Source: CAYPNF01 sp964411985 (GTDB lineage: Bacteria; Verrucomicrobiota; Verrucomicrobiia; Limisphaerales; J093). Taken from it: a stretch of 64,000 nt of DNA. A model generated the notes under the pieces. It was not told the DNA's origin. It saw only the letters and a list, made by a program, of their open reading frames with translations, and ran no database searches. A program made the translations under genes and the position numbers. Numbering within the stretch: the stretch's first letter is position 1; each line of letters starts with the position of its first letter. Shown here piece after piece: positions 1 to 7,259 of the stretch. The DNA lies in contig CAYPNF010000036.1 of assembly GCA_964411985.1 (NCBI GenBank), positions 22,773 to 86,772 on the forward strand, given 5' to 3'.

Positions 1-20
1 CCCTCTCGCGGGAAGCATCT

Positions 21-1058
21 TCAGTTGGCCTGAGCCGATTCCCTTCCCTTGAGACGGCGCGGCGGTTCCAAGTATCGAAAAGCGTTGCTCGGATTCTCGT
101 TGTCGTAGGCGTAAGCATCCCGGTTCCGGAGGAAGTACCTCACGGATTCCACCGGAATGGCAAACCCCAATCCTTCCCCGAAGTTCATCTTCATGTTGGT
201 CACCCCGATCACCTCGCCCTTGAGGTTGAACAGCGGCCCGCCACTGTTGCCTGGGTTGATCTGGGCCGTCGTCTGCATGTAAAGCTCACCCTGCATCTGA
301 CGGGTCTTGGTGCTGATAATGCCTTCCGTGACCGTACGCTCCAATCCCAGTGGACTCCCAATCGCGAAGACCCTCTCGCCCACGGCCATCGGTTCGGACT
401 GTCCCAGCAAGACCCGCGCAAACTTCGGCGCCCCGGGATCTTCCACTTTCAACAGGGTCAAATCGTCGTACTTGTTCATCGCCACGATGCGCACCTGCTT
501 GTAACTGGTCCGCTCGAGTTGCCCGTTCTTCTGATGATAAACCTCCACGGAAATCTGCGTCTCGGCTTCGATCACGTGGAAGTTGGTAATCAAATAGCCA
601 TCTTCGTTGACGAAGAAGCCGGAACCCAGGCCGCCTGGGGTCCGCACCTGAACCACCGCTTCGCCTAAAGCGTTCACCAACTCCCGCACCGATTTCTCCT
701 GAAGAGGCACGGTCGCCGTCCGGTACAAAGCCCCCTGTTCAGCCGGTTCGACCGGCGACACTGCCACATTCTGGGTCTGCGGGACCGCTGTCGCAACGGG
801 AGTGGATTTGGATGGCGCACTGGTCTTCTTCCCCTTGGCCGGTGCGGGGGCGGGAGCCTCGGATTTGACAATCTTTTGGATCTGACTCCTCGGCACCACC
901 AAAACCGTGTACCCAAGGTCCATCACCACCTGGTCCTTCTTCTCCGCCAAAATGGTTCCCGAAAGCGAAGCGTTGTCCTTGAGCTGGAGTTCATCCCCAA
1001 GGATGTTCCCCCCTCCCATCGCCACGACCAGCAGGCCACAGACGCCACACTTCAACAT
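21..1058 (-). CDS. Secreted trypsin-like serine protease (HtrA/S1C-like)
   Basis: Predicted extracytoplasmic serine protease of the HtrA/DegP type. The protease core (about 190 residues) has all three catalytic positions: His in NFHVI, Asp in YDDLTLLK, and Ser in the motif NPGNSGGP, near residues 182, 220 and 293 counted from the upstream GTG. No PDZ domain follows the core, unlike classical DegP (about 450 aa). The N-terminus has a hydrophobic leader, a short basic beta-rich segment and an Ala/Pro/Lys-rich linker (about residues 85-125). The open frame extends to a GTG at 1121, but that codon lies at the edge of a hairpin repeat region; the ATG at 1058 gives a clean signal peptide and is preferred. 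Neighbouring CTERM and exosortase genes suggest envelope protein processing, which is inference. Confidence 0.85.
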   Translation of the reverse strand: MLKCGVCGLLVVAMGGGNILGDELQLKDNASLSGTILAEKKDQVVMDLGYTVLVVPRSQIQKIVKSEAPAPAPAKGKKTSAPSKSTPVATAVPQTQNVAVSPVEPAEQGALYRTATVPLQEKSVRELVNALGEAVVQVRTPGGLGSGFFVNEDGYLITNFHVIEAETQISVEVYHQKNGQLERTSYKQVRIVAMNKYDDLTLLKVEDPGAPKFARVLLGQSEPMAVGERVFAIGSPLGLERTVTEGIISTKTRQMQGELYMQTTAQINPGNSGGPLFNLKGEVIGVTNMKMNFGEGLGFAIPVESVRYFLRNRDAYAYDNENPSNAFRYLEPPRRLKGRESAQAN

Positions 1059-1128
1059 GCGCAGACCATACAACCGGAACAAAAATGTGTCCACGGAAGA
1101 CTTGGCGGTCCCCTGCCCCACCAGTACC

Positions 1129-1497
1129 GCAGGCAGCCTTGCCTGCCGTATCGCCGACTGCCAAGTCGGCAGCCCCCTCGCCTCTCCAAACCAAGCGGGT
1201 TAGGCAACCCGCGAAACAGCAGGTCTGCAACCTGCGATACGGGTACCGCAGGCAGCCTTGCCTGCCGTGTCGCCGACTGCCGAGTCGGCAGCCCCACCCC
1301 AATACCCGCTGCGTAAGTGTAGAAAAACCCGCAACCAAAACGAACGCAGAAGCCACCGCGGTCCGCAGACCACGGCTACCCTAGAATCCTACAATGGTAG
1401 TCGCCTTCGGCAGAAGGCGAGTGGCTTCCCTTCCCTCCAAGGCGCGCTCTCCCGAACCCACCAACTACCTCCTGTAGATCGCCTTCGGCAGAAGGCG
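1129..1497. repeat. Cluster of eight short REP-like hairpins
   Basis: The gap between the protease and CAP genes is filled by small palindromes. Nearly all have a 7-8-bp perfect stem and a 4-nt loop: 1129-1146 (GCAGGCA/TGCCTGC), 1153-1170 (GCCGACT/AGTCGGC), 1195-1212 (GCGGGTT/AACCCGC), 1219-1235 (GCAGGT/ACCTGC, 5-nt loop), 1248-1265 and 1272-1289 (second copies of the first two), 1401-1420 (TCGCCTTC/GAAGGCGA) and 1480-1497 (CGCCTTC/GAAGGCG). The GCAGGCA plus GCCGACT pair occurs twice as a direct repeat about 119 bp apart. No coding sequence is evident between 1122 and 1524. Confidence 0.85.
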
Positions 1498-1524
1498 CTG
1501 AATGACCCACCCACGCAAGCCCCC

Positions 1525-3600
1525 TCACTGCGCCTGCACCCGGTAAAAACCCCGATCCCCCACCACCGCCAGCTTCACCTCAAATCCCCCACTCGCCAAA
1601 TGCTGAACCTTCGCCGTCGCCTCCAACACCCACGGCCCCGATAGCGACGTCGCACTCACGACTACCAGCTTATTGCACGAACCCGACGTCACCTTTGCAC
1701 AGATGGTGATCCCCGATTCCGCCGAAGTCTGGATGGAATCCAAGCGGACGCACGCCGTCACCGGCACCGACGCCGCCAAACTGACCGTCTTGCCCGGCCC
1801 AAAAGGCAAGTACCGACCCGACACCCGCGGCCGGGCGCTGAGCAGGTACTTGCTGGAGGAAGTCGGAGTGAAGGCAAAGCTCTGATCACATGCAACCTGC
1901 TTGGTAACAAAATTCACGACCTCGTCCACGTTGCTCAACTTGATATCGTCAAAGTAGAATCCAATACCTGGATCGGCCTGGTCATAGTACACCCCTCGGG
2001 TCAAGTCATAGGCAAAACGGAACTTCGCTTCCTGCCCCGCCAGGGACCCCAGCGGAAAGCTGCGCGAGGTCCACTTTGTCTCCGCGCCGTTGGTGGTGTT
2101 GGTCGTACCCGTCTGAGTCCAGATGTCCTGCCAGGTGCTCCCCAAGTTCAACGAGATCTGGATCTTGGCCACCTGCCCCGTGGTCGCCCAGCCCATCAAC
2201 GTCTTCACCTCCAGCTTCGAGCTGGCCGCCAGGCGGAAGACTCGATCGATCGTCAGGGTCTGCAGCGTGTGTTGCGTGTGGGCCAAATGATATGCATACG
2301 AACCACTTGCACGCCGATCGCCCTGGACATAGGCGTAGCCCCCTGAAGTCGAAGCCACCATCCAATTAGCCATCGTCTCCGCCCCGTCCAACACGTTGGT
2401 CGAGACCACTTGCGCCGAGCGATACTCGTATTGGTCCGCTCCTAGCACACCACTCGACGTGAAGGTGTTGATCCCCGCCACGGACACCAGATCCGCGCCT
2501 AGCACCGTCGGTCCCGTGTATGGCGGACGGCAATCCACCTTGCTATTCAGGTTGTTGGCCACAAAGACATTCTGAATGACTGGCTCGCAGTTCGGGTAGC
2601 TGAAGGTCACCGTGTACCCACCATCGCCCGGCACGGGAACCGAGTACCCGCCCGACTTCGCCGTCACTGCGTATCGCGTCGTGCCGGAAACCGTCACCGT
2701 CACCCCGCCGACACCTTCACCCACATCGTAGATGCCGTTCTGGTTCAAGTCGTAGTACGCGACCCCGGTGACGAACGGTGTATTCGCGAAAGTATCCCCA
2801 AAGTCCTGAGTCACCAGAATCGGCCCCACCTTCAGGTTCGTACTGCTGTTGGATCCAAGCACCACGCCAACCCCAATCTCCCGAAACTCGCCATTGTGCA
2901 AAGTGATGCGGTGCCCTGGCGGATTCTGCATCCCTCCAGGGCCGTTTCCCCAATCCACCTCGAACCCGGCATGCCCGTACCAGATCGATTTGGCAAAGGC
3001 ATACACGTTCTCGCTCGCCAAAGAGTATTGATACCCAGCGGCATGCATCCGGTCGAAGGGCGAACTTCCATTGAAATTTGTATGCCCTTGGTAGACATGC
3101 GCTAACATATCGTAACTATGCCCGCGCGCCGCCGTGGAGAGAGCCGCACTGATCGAAAGTGGCTGCGCCGTCGGCAACAGACTCATCTGCGCCTGCATCA
3201 GGCCAAGATCCACGTTATAAGCCTTATACGCATCGAGCACATCCAGATCCTTGGTGATGGCACACAGGTACCCTTCCCCCGACGGATTCGACCTCGCCCG
3301 ATTCGCCAACTCCACAAACGCCTGCTCCTCATCCGTCGGCGCCCCAATAGAATACAGCGTCAACCCACCCGTATCCACCGACGGCGACGCCCCCCCACTC
3401 AACCGCCCCGCCCTCCCCACCTGAATCCCCGGCCCCGCGGGCGGCGCCTCATGCGTCACCCCCCCCTCGCCCCCGATCGGCCAAGCCACCGGCACCACTG
3501 ATTCCTCCCCCCAGCCAGCCACCGCTCCCAAAGCCAGTACAACGAGCCAACTGGCTCTCCGCCAACCGCTAATATCCCTGAAAACCATAATCATACCCAT
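1525..3600 (-). CDS. Secreted CAP-domain protein with SdrD-like B domain
   Basis: Large secreted protein of about 690 residues. After a signal peptide (hydrophobic stretch WLVVLALGAVAGW) comes a CAP/SCP-PR1 domain at about residues 97-275 of the open frame, with the family's His and Glu positions in HSYDM, SENVYAF and GHRITLHN. Next is an SdrD/CshA-like Ca-binding beta domain (YYDLNQNGIYDVGEG, about 289-303). A long beta-sandwich-like region follows, and the end resembles the C-terminal modules common in Verrucomicrobial secreted proteins (...GFYRVQAQ). The substrate is unknown; CAP proteins range from proteases to lipid binders. The open frame runs to 3621 in a 9-nt-period repeat, so one of three clustered ATGs (3600, 3594, 3588) is the likely start; none has a clear Shine-Dalgarno. 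Confidence 0.8.
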   Translation of the reverse strand: MGMIMVFRDISGWRRASWLVVLALGAVAGWGEESVVPVAWPIGGEGGVTHEAPPAGPGIQVGRAGRLSGGASPSVDTGGLTLYSIGAPTDEEQAFVELANRARSNPSGEGYLCAITKDLDVLDAYKAYNVDLGLMQAQMSLLPTAQPLSISAALSTAARGHSYDMLAHVYQGHTNFNGSSPFDRMHAAGYQYSLASENVYAFAKSIWYGHAGFEVDWGNGPGGMQNPPGHRITLHNGEFREIGVGVVLGSNSSTNLKVGPILVTQDFGDTFANTPFVTGVAYYDLNQNGIYDVGEGVGGVTVTVSGTTRYAVTAKSGGYSVPVPGDGGYTVTFSYPNCEPVIQNVFVANNLNSKVDCRPPYTGPTVLGADLVSVAGINTFTSSGVLGADQYEYRSAQVVSTNVLDGAETMANWMVASTSGGYAYVQGDRRASGSYAYHLAHTQHTLQTLTIDRVFRLAASSKLEVKTLMGWATTGQVAKIQISLNLGSTWQDIWTQTGTTNTTNGAETKWTSRSFPLGSLAGQEAKFRFAYDLTRGVYYDQADPGIGFYFDDIKLSNVDEVVNFVTKQVACDQSFAFTPTSSSKYLLSARPRVSGRYLPFGPGKTVSLAASVPVTACVRLDSIQTSAESGITICAKVTSGSCNKLVVVSATSLSGPWVLEATAKVQHLASGGFEVKLAVVGDRGFYRVQAQ

Positions 3601-3609
3601 GCAAGCAAA

Positions 3610-3928
3610 ACCACGAATCACACGAATGACACGAATAACGGTGGATTGTTAACCACAGAACACACGGAATACACAGAAGAGGAAACCCTGGTCCAATTCA
3701 GCAACGTTAAAGTCCCCGATGAATAGAACTGCATTCTGTCCTCTGTGTGTTCTGTGGTAAACTTACCTTCCCCATTCGTGCAATTCGTGTCATTCGTGGT
3801 TACCTACTTCTTGTTCTGTGTGCTCTGTGTGTTCTGTGGTAAACTCCCATCGCCATTCGTGTTATTCGTGTCATTCGTGGTTGCTTCTTTCGTCTTCTGT
3901 GTTCTCCGTGTGTTCTGTGGTTACCATT
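3610..3928. repeat. 9-nt-period intergenic repeat cluster 1
   Basis: Contains arrays of the types CACGAATCA/CACGAATGA and CACAGAACA/CACGGAATA at 3610-3681. The reverse-complement forms (ATTCGTGTC, TTCTGTGTGCTCTGTG) follow at about 3736-3805, 3812-3881 and 3890-3928. Each module repeats with a period of 9 nt, so every frame translates into tripeptide-periodic junk such as TEYTEHTE. The remainder of 3929-4015 shows nothing recognisable. Confidence 0.85.
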
Positions 3929-4015
3929 CAATCTTTCCGGAGGTTTAACGGCACAAAGCCAGTCCGCCTTTACCAGCTGGTTCTGCTCGACCCATTGAGG
4001 AGGTGACTCTCCTAC

Positions 4016-4047
4016 AAACGCAAAAGAGCAGGACGTAAGTCCTGCTC
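4016..4047 (-). terminator. Rho-independent terminator of the VPDGG-CTERM gene
   Basis: Perfect 9-bp stem (GAGCAGGAC at 4026-4034 with GTCCTGCTC at 4039-4047) and a GTAA loop. Read on the minus strand, it is followed by TTTTGCGTTT. It lies 29 nt beyond the stop codon of the gene ending at 4076. Confidence 0.75.
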
Positions 4048-4075
4048 GTGAAACTAGCTTAGTCTATCCTTGGGA

Positions 4076-4618
4076 TTAGACGTTGAAAGTCCGGCGCAGA
4101 CCAGCCAACCCAAGGAAACCGATTCCGAGAAGGCTGAGGGTCGTGCCGCCATCAGGCGTTGCTATAGTGGTCGCCGAGAATGAAGCCTCCACCTGCCCAG
4201 ACTGGCGGGAGAAGTAGAAGATACCCGGGGTGTCCGCATAACCCGCTGCATGGAGGATTCCAGGGCCGCTAACACCAAGAGTGACGGCAGTTTGGGTGTC
4301 AACGCTAGACGAAGTCAAATCAAACGACAAGCCCGCAGCCGGAACTGACCAAAAGCTGGCAATTGGTCCACTTACGAAGGTCCAGGTCGGTGGAAAAACA
4401 ACGGCTTGGCCAAAAGTCGCAATCGTCGAGAAATCACCAGTTGTGGATGCCACAAAGGTGGGACCGAACGTTGCAACCCCTGTGGCAGTCGCGGGCGTAC
4501 CATTTAGCTTCGCTAACCCGAAAAAGTCTACGGTTCCCGAAATCATCGGCGCAGCCTCAGTGATCGTTGTGGATCCGATAACCGCCGCCAAAACTAGTGT
4601 TTTAATTGTGTTTGTCAT
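4076..4618 (-). CDS. VPDGG-type exosortase-sorted protein
   Basis: Small secreted protein (180 aa) made of a signal peptide (MTNTIKTLVLAAVIGSTTITEA), a Thr/Ser/Ala/Phe-rich beta-type body with no recognised domain, and a C-terminal sorting tail. The tail reads TPDGGTTLSLLGIGFLGLAGLRRTF: the PDGG motif, a hydrophobic helix and a basic end, which is the VPDSG/VPDGG variant of the PEP-CTERM signal. Such proteins are processed by exosortases, and one is encoded at 10.8-11.8 kb. A sigma-54-like promoter lies about 65 nt upstream and a strong terminator downstream, so it is a monocistronic regulated unit. The molecular role of the body is unknown. Confidence 0.85.
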   Translation of the reverse strand: MTNTIKTLVLAAVIGSTTITEAAPMISGTVDFFGLAKLNGTPATATGVATFGPTFVASTTGDFSTIATFGQAVVFPPTWTFVSGPIASFWSVPAAGLSFDLTSSSVDTQTAVTLGVSGPGILHAAGYADTPGIFYFSRQSGQVEASFSATTIATPDGGTTLSLLGIGFLGLAGLRRTFNV

Positions 4619-4682
4619 ACTTTACCTCTGTTCTTTGCTGTCTCTCTGTTTTGTTTAACTCTATTGCCTACGGTAGTGTTTG

Positions 4683-4699
4683 AAGCACACATCGTGCCA
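4683..4699 (-). promoter_or_regulatory. Sigma-54 (RpoN) type -24/-12 promoter
   Basis: On the minus strand the sequence is TGGCAC-GATGT-GTGCTT. The invariant GG and GC are separated by exactly 10 nt, and the only mismatch to TGGCAC-N5-TTGCT is the first T of the -12 element. It lies 65 nt upstream of the ATG of the VPDGG-CTERM gene. RpoN control through PrsK/PrsR is established for PEP-CTERM regulons in other phyla. Confidence 0.65.
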
Positions 4700-5119
4700 A
4701 CAACAACCAAGCCAAAATTACTAAGCGCATTAGTATATACAAACATGCTATTATCAAATTGTTACAACAGAATCTAAACTTACCTATCCACAAGTGCACG
4801 GTGAAAGTTGAAAACGAAAAACTGTAAAACTCACCGACGTTTCCGCTGATCGCCAAGCGCATTTTATCATGTAACATGTTATCCATAAGACATTAATGTT
4901 CAGGATTGGCTTATTGTAAAGAATATCGTCGCCGACCGCTCAGGTAGCCAGGCACCATGTTCGGCAAGTTCCACGGGTACTGACGCCCAGATGCAGGGTT
5001 TACACTCCTCCAGGGTCAAGTCTCATCGGGTGCCGTAGGACTATCGAGTCGAGTCGTTCATCCTACAATTCTGCTTGCAGAAACGAGGATGCCGCTTATA
5101 ACATAAACAATATTCAAAA
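4700..5119. other. Divergent intergenic region, AT-rich
   Basis: About 420 bp between two divergently transcribed CTERM genes. The first 200 bp are clearly AT-rich compared with the surroundings; 4900-5119 is of average composition. I searched the plus strand for a GG-N10-GC sigma-54 element in front of the 5120 gene and found only an off-register near match at about 4970-4990. No convincing gene or riboswitch is seen. Confidence 0.5.
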
Positions 5120-5701
5120 ATGCTATTAACTATGAAGCATCACCGAACGTCGTTGGGAGTAGTGGGCGCGATGCTAGTATCGATCCTTGGCTCGGACCTC
5201 CAATGTCGCTCACAGAGTATTGTTTCCAATGGGGGTTTCGACACTGGCACCTTGTCCGGCTGGACTAGCACCCTGACGGTGGGGGGGACGGACGCGGGCA
5301 TAACTGCCGTATTCAAGCACGATGGGACTTATTCCTACTACAGCGATGGAAGCACGCTCAGCCAATCACTCAGCACAACCCCCGGGGCACACTACAACAT
5401 CAGCTTTTGGTTGCTGAACGCGGGCTCGGGCGGTACCGGAACTGATTTCAGCGTATCTTGGGGAGGTAGCATTTTGGGCTCGCGCACGGATGATACCACC
5501 ACCGGATGGACTCAGTTGACTTTTTCGGATCAGGTGGCGAGCAGTACTTCTACCGATCTATCTTTTGCCTTCGCTCACCCTGGGTATTTTTGGGCTTTGG
5601 ACACCGTCTCAGTCAGCGCCGTCCCTGAGCCCTCCACTTACGCGATGGTTGCTGGATTGGGTTTGGCAGCCTTTGCGGGCGTGAGGCGTATGCGCCGGTA
5701 A
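5120..5701 (+). CDS. PEP-CTERM protein with jelly-roll-like body
   Basis: Secreted 193-aa protein with an N-terminal signal (start at 5120, or at an in-frame ATG at 5132). The body begins IVSNGGFDTGTLSGW, the pattern typical of DUF642/CBM4_9-like beta-sandwich modules in PEP-CTERM proteins. The sorting tail VPEPSTYAMVAGLGLAAFAGVRRMRR is canonical: VPEP, hydrophobic helix, Arg cluster. The likely fate is exosortase processing and surface or matrix association with the exopolysaccharide made by the downstream locus. The carbohydrate-binding role is inference from fold resemblance. A hairpin terminator follows directly. Confidence 0.88.
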   Translation: MLLTMKHHRTSLGVVGAMLVSILGSDLQCRSQSIVSNGGFDTGTLSGWTSTLTVGGTDAGITAVFKHDGTYSYYSDGSTLSQSLSTTPGAHYNISFWLLNAGSGGTGTDFSVSWGGSILGSRTDDTTTGWTQLTFSDQVASSTSTDLSFAFAHPGYFWALDTVSVSAVPEPSTYAMVAGLGLAAFAGVRRMRR

Positions 5702-5738
5702 TAACCGGGTAGCGATAATACAATTTCAAAGCAAAGAA

Positions 5739-5765
5739 AAAGGGAGGGCGAAAAGCCCTCCCTTT
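5739..5765 (+). terminator. Hairpin terminator after the PEP-CTERM gene
   Basis: Perfect 11-bp stem (AAAGGGAGGGC with GCCCTCCCTTT) and a GAAAA loop, 38 nt after the stop codon. The trailing T tract is only TTT, so this may act as a terminator or as a transcript-stabilising 3' end. Confidence 0.7.
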
Positions 5766-5869
5766 GTGCTGGACGGGGGAAAGTTGAAAAGGTGGATTAG
5801 ATGAGTCGACCGGGCCGGACCACGGATGCCGCGGAGGGCTTACCACTGATCACCGGCAAGACGAGATTG

Positions 5870-6292
5870 AACCACGAATCACACGAATCCGGGAAGTGGG
5901 CCTACCACAGAACACACGGAGTACACAGAAAGGAGACCGCTGACTTTAACCACTGATGTCACAAAGCACACAAATGGGGGCCTGAATCCGATCCAAAGCA
6001 AACCACGAATCACACGAATGACACGAATCCGGGAAGTTCTCCTACCACAGAACACACGGAGTACACAGAAAGGGGACCGCTGACTTTAACCACTGATGAC
6101 ACAAAGTACACAAATGGGGGCCTGAATCCGATCCAAAGCAAACCACGAATCACACGAATAAAGATTTTCTCTCCCGGATCAGTGTCATTTGTGTCATCAG
6201 TGGTTCGCCCCCCTGCAGCCATTCGTGCAATTCGTGTCATTCGTGGTCGCTTTGTTTCGGGTTTCTGTGTGCTCTGTGTGTTCTGTGGTGGA
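5870..6292. repeat. 9-nt-period repeat cluster 2 with tandem 131/140-bp units
   Basis: Two nearly identical composite units lie in tandem, 5870-6000 (131 bp) and 6001-6140 (140 bp). They differ by a few substitutions and by exactly one extra 9-nt module (GACACGAAT). A third, truncated unit starts at 6141. Each unit has a CACGAAT array, a CACAGAACA/CACGGAGTA array, a CACTGATGA/CACAAAG array and a non-repetitive spacer. From about 6180 to 6292 the same modules appear in inverted orientation, just before hicA. No gene lies in 5766-6307. Confidence 0.9.
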
Positions 6293-6307
6293 TAACAACG
6301 GCGCGGC

Positions 6308-6553
6308 TCACAATCCCAAACGCACCAGCAACTCCTCGACCGTAAGACGGTGGTGGCGGGCTATGCTCTTAAGGATCGAACTTAGCGTGCCACAGCGGAC
6401 CGGGCTGTGATCGGGAATAACCTCGTGGTGTTCACCGCCGACCTGAGTAGTAAGCCGCCAGTGAGAGCCTTTCTGGCGTGTGCACTCGTAGCCCAGCTTG
6501 CGCAAAGCCTTCTCAAGTTCCCTCCCAGAAACATCCCGTGGAAGCTTCATCAA
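6308..6553 (-). CDS. hicA: HicA-family mRNA interferase toxin
   Basis: Compact 81-aa double-stranded-RNA-binding-fold toxin that would cleave mRNA. It carries the family hallmarks: GRELEKALRKLGYE helix, QKGSHWRL with the catalytic His at residue 31, and the C-terminal segment HSPVRCGTLSSILKSI. It is the second gene of a two-gene unit; its ATG overlaps the last 4 nt of the antitoxin gene (6550-6553), implying translational coupling. The pair sits between repeat clusters, consistent with a mobile accessory unit. Confidence 0.9.
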   Translation of the reverse strand: MMKLPRDVSGRELEKALRKLGYECTRQKGSHWRLTTQVGGEHHEVIPDHSPVRCGTLSSILKSIARHHRLTVEELLVRLGL

Positions 6554-6762
6554 CGAGACAGAAGTTCCTCCCTCACATAGTGAAGCCGGATAATCCTGGG
6601 CGCTTGGGAGGGTTCGTCAAAGAAACAATCTACCGCTTCGCGGACGTTGTCCCTGAGTTCGTCCAGGGTCAGACCCTGCGTGTGAATACCCAAGCCTATG
6701 GCCGAGGCAGAGTACCCGCCATCAATCTCGTCCTCACGAACTTCGAAGATGATCTCGGTCAT
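6550..6762 (-). CDS. hicB: HicB-family antitoxin (short form)
   Basis: A 70-aa HicB-like partner. The sequence FEVREDEIDGGYSASAIGLGIHTQGLTLDELRDNVREAV is the partial RNase-H-like HicB core. It lacks the C-terminal helix-turn-helix or ribbon-helix-helix DNA-binding domain of longer HicB proteins, so it probably neutralises HicA by direct binding and may not autoregulate by itself. It precedes hicA with a 4-nt overlap. Similar short proteins are sometimes mis-annotated as 2-oxoisovalerate dehydrogenase subunits; the hicA context argues against that. Confidence 0.82.
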   Translation of the reverse strand: MTEIIFEVREDEIDGGYSASAIGLGIHTQGLTLDELRDNVREAVDCFFDEPSQAPRIIRLHYVREELLSR

Positions 6763-6797
6763 AAAAAGAGCCTACCAGACCACTGATGACCAATCAA

Positions 6798-7259
6798 GAC
6801 GCTAACCACTGATGACACAAATCACACTGATTGCCGGCAGAACAAGATTTAACCACGAATCACACGAATGACACGAATCAAAGTGTTGTAGCCGTGGTCG
6901 GAAGACCGCGCTGAAATCTTGATCTACCACAGAACACACGGAATACACAGAAGGGGAACCACTGCAGCCATTCGTGCAATTCGTGTCATTCGTGGTTACC
7001 TCTTCCCAGCTTCTGTGTGCTCTGTGTATTCTGTGGTAGGCCAAGTCCCCATTTGTGTCATTTGTGTCATCAGTGGTTACCCACCCCCGGCGGTCTGAGC
7101 CAGACGCGCCCCACCTCGATATCCGAGTTGTGTCATCAGTGGTTCGCCCCCCCTGCAGCCATTCGTGCAATTCGTGTGATTCGTGGTTACCTTTTTCCGT
7201 TTCTGTGTGCTCTGTGTATTCTGTGGTAGGCCAGTTCCCCATTCGTGTGATTCGTGGTC
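6798..7259. repeat. 9-nt-period repeat cluster 3
   Basis: Both orientations are present. Forward modules (CACTGATGA, CACGAATCA, CACAGAACA types) occupy 6803-6955. Inverted modules (ATTCGTGTC, TTCTGTGTG, TTTGTGTCA) occupy 6968-7078 and 7127-7259 and abut the stop codon of the TPR gene. Open frames here are translations of the repeat and are not genes. Confidence 0.88.

Noticed and set aside
4668..4886. 72-codon open frame in the AT-rich intergenic region
   Set aside because: Overlaps the sigma-54 promoter, and its composition and content (random Phe/Leu-rich) do not resemble a protein.
4915..5100. Possible cyclic-di-GMP riboswitch or protein remnant in the divergent CTERM region
   Set aside because: One minus-strand frame reads briefly like protein (PWRSVNPASGRQYPWNLPN), but no family is recognisable and the GEMM core motifs are not in order. 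Left as unexplained.
3610..7259. CRISPR-like regularly spaced repeats
   Set aside because: The period is 9 nt with no spacers of 25-40 nt, and no cas genes are near; these are short tandem modules.
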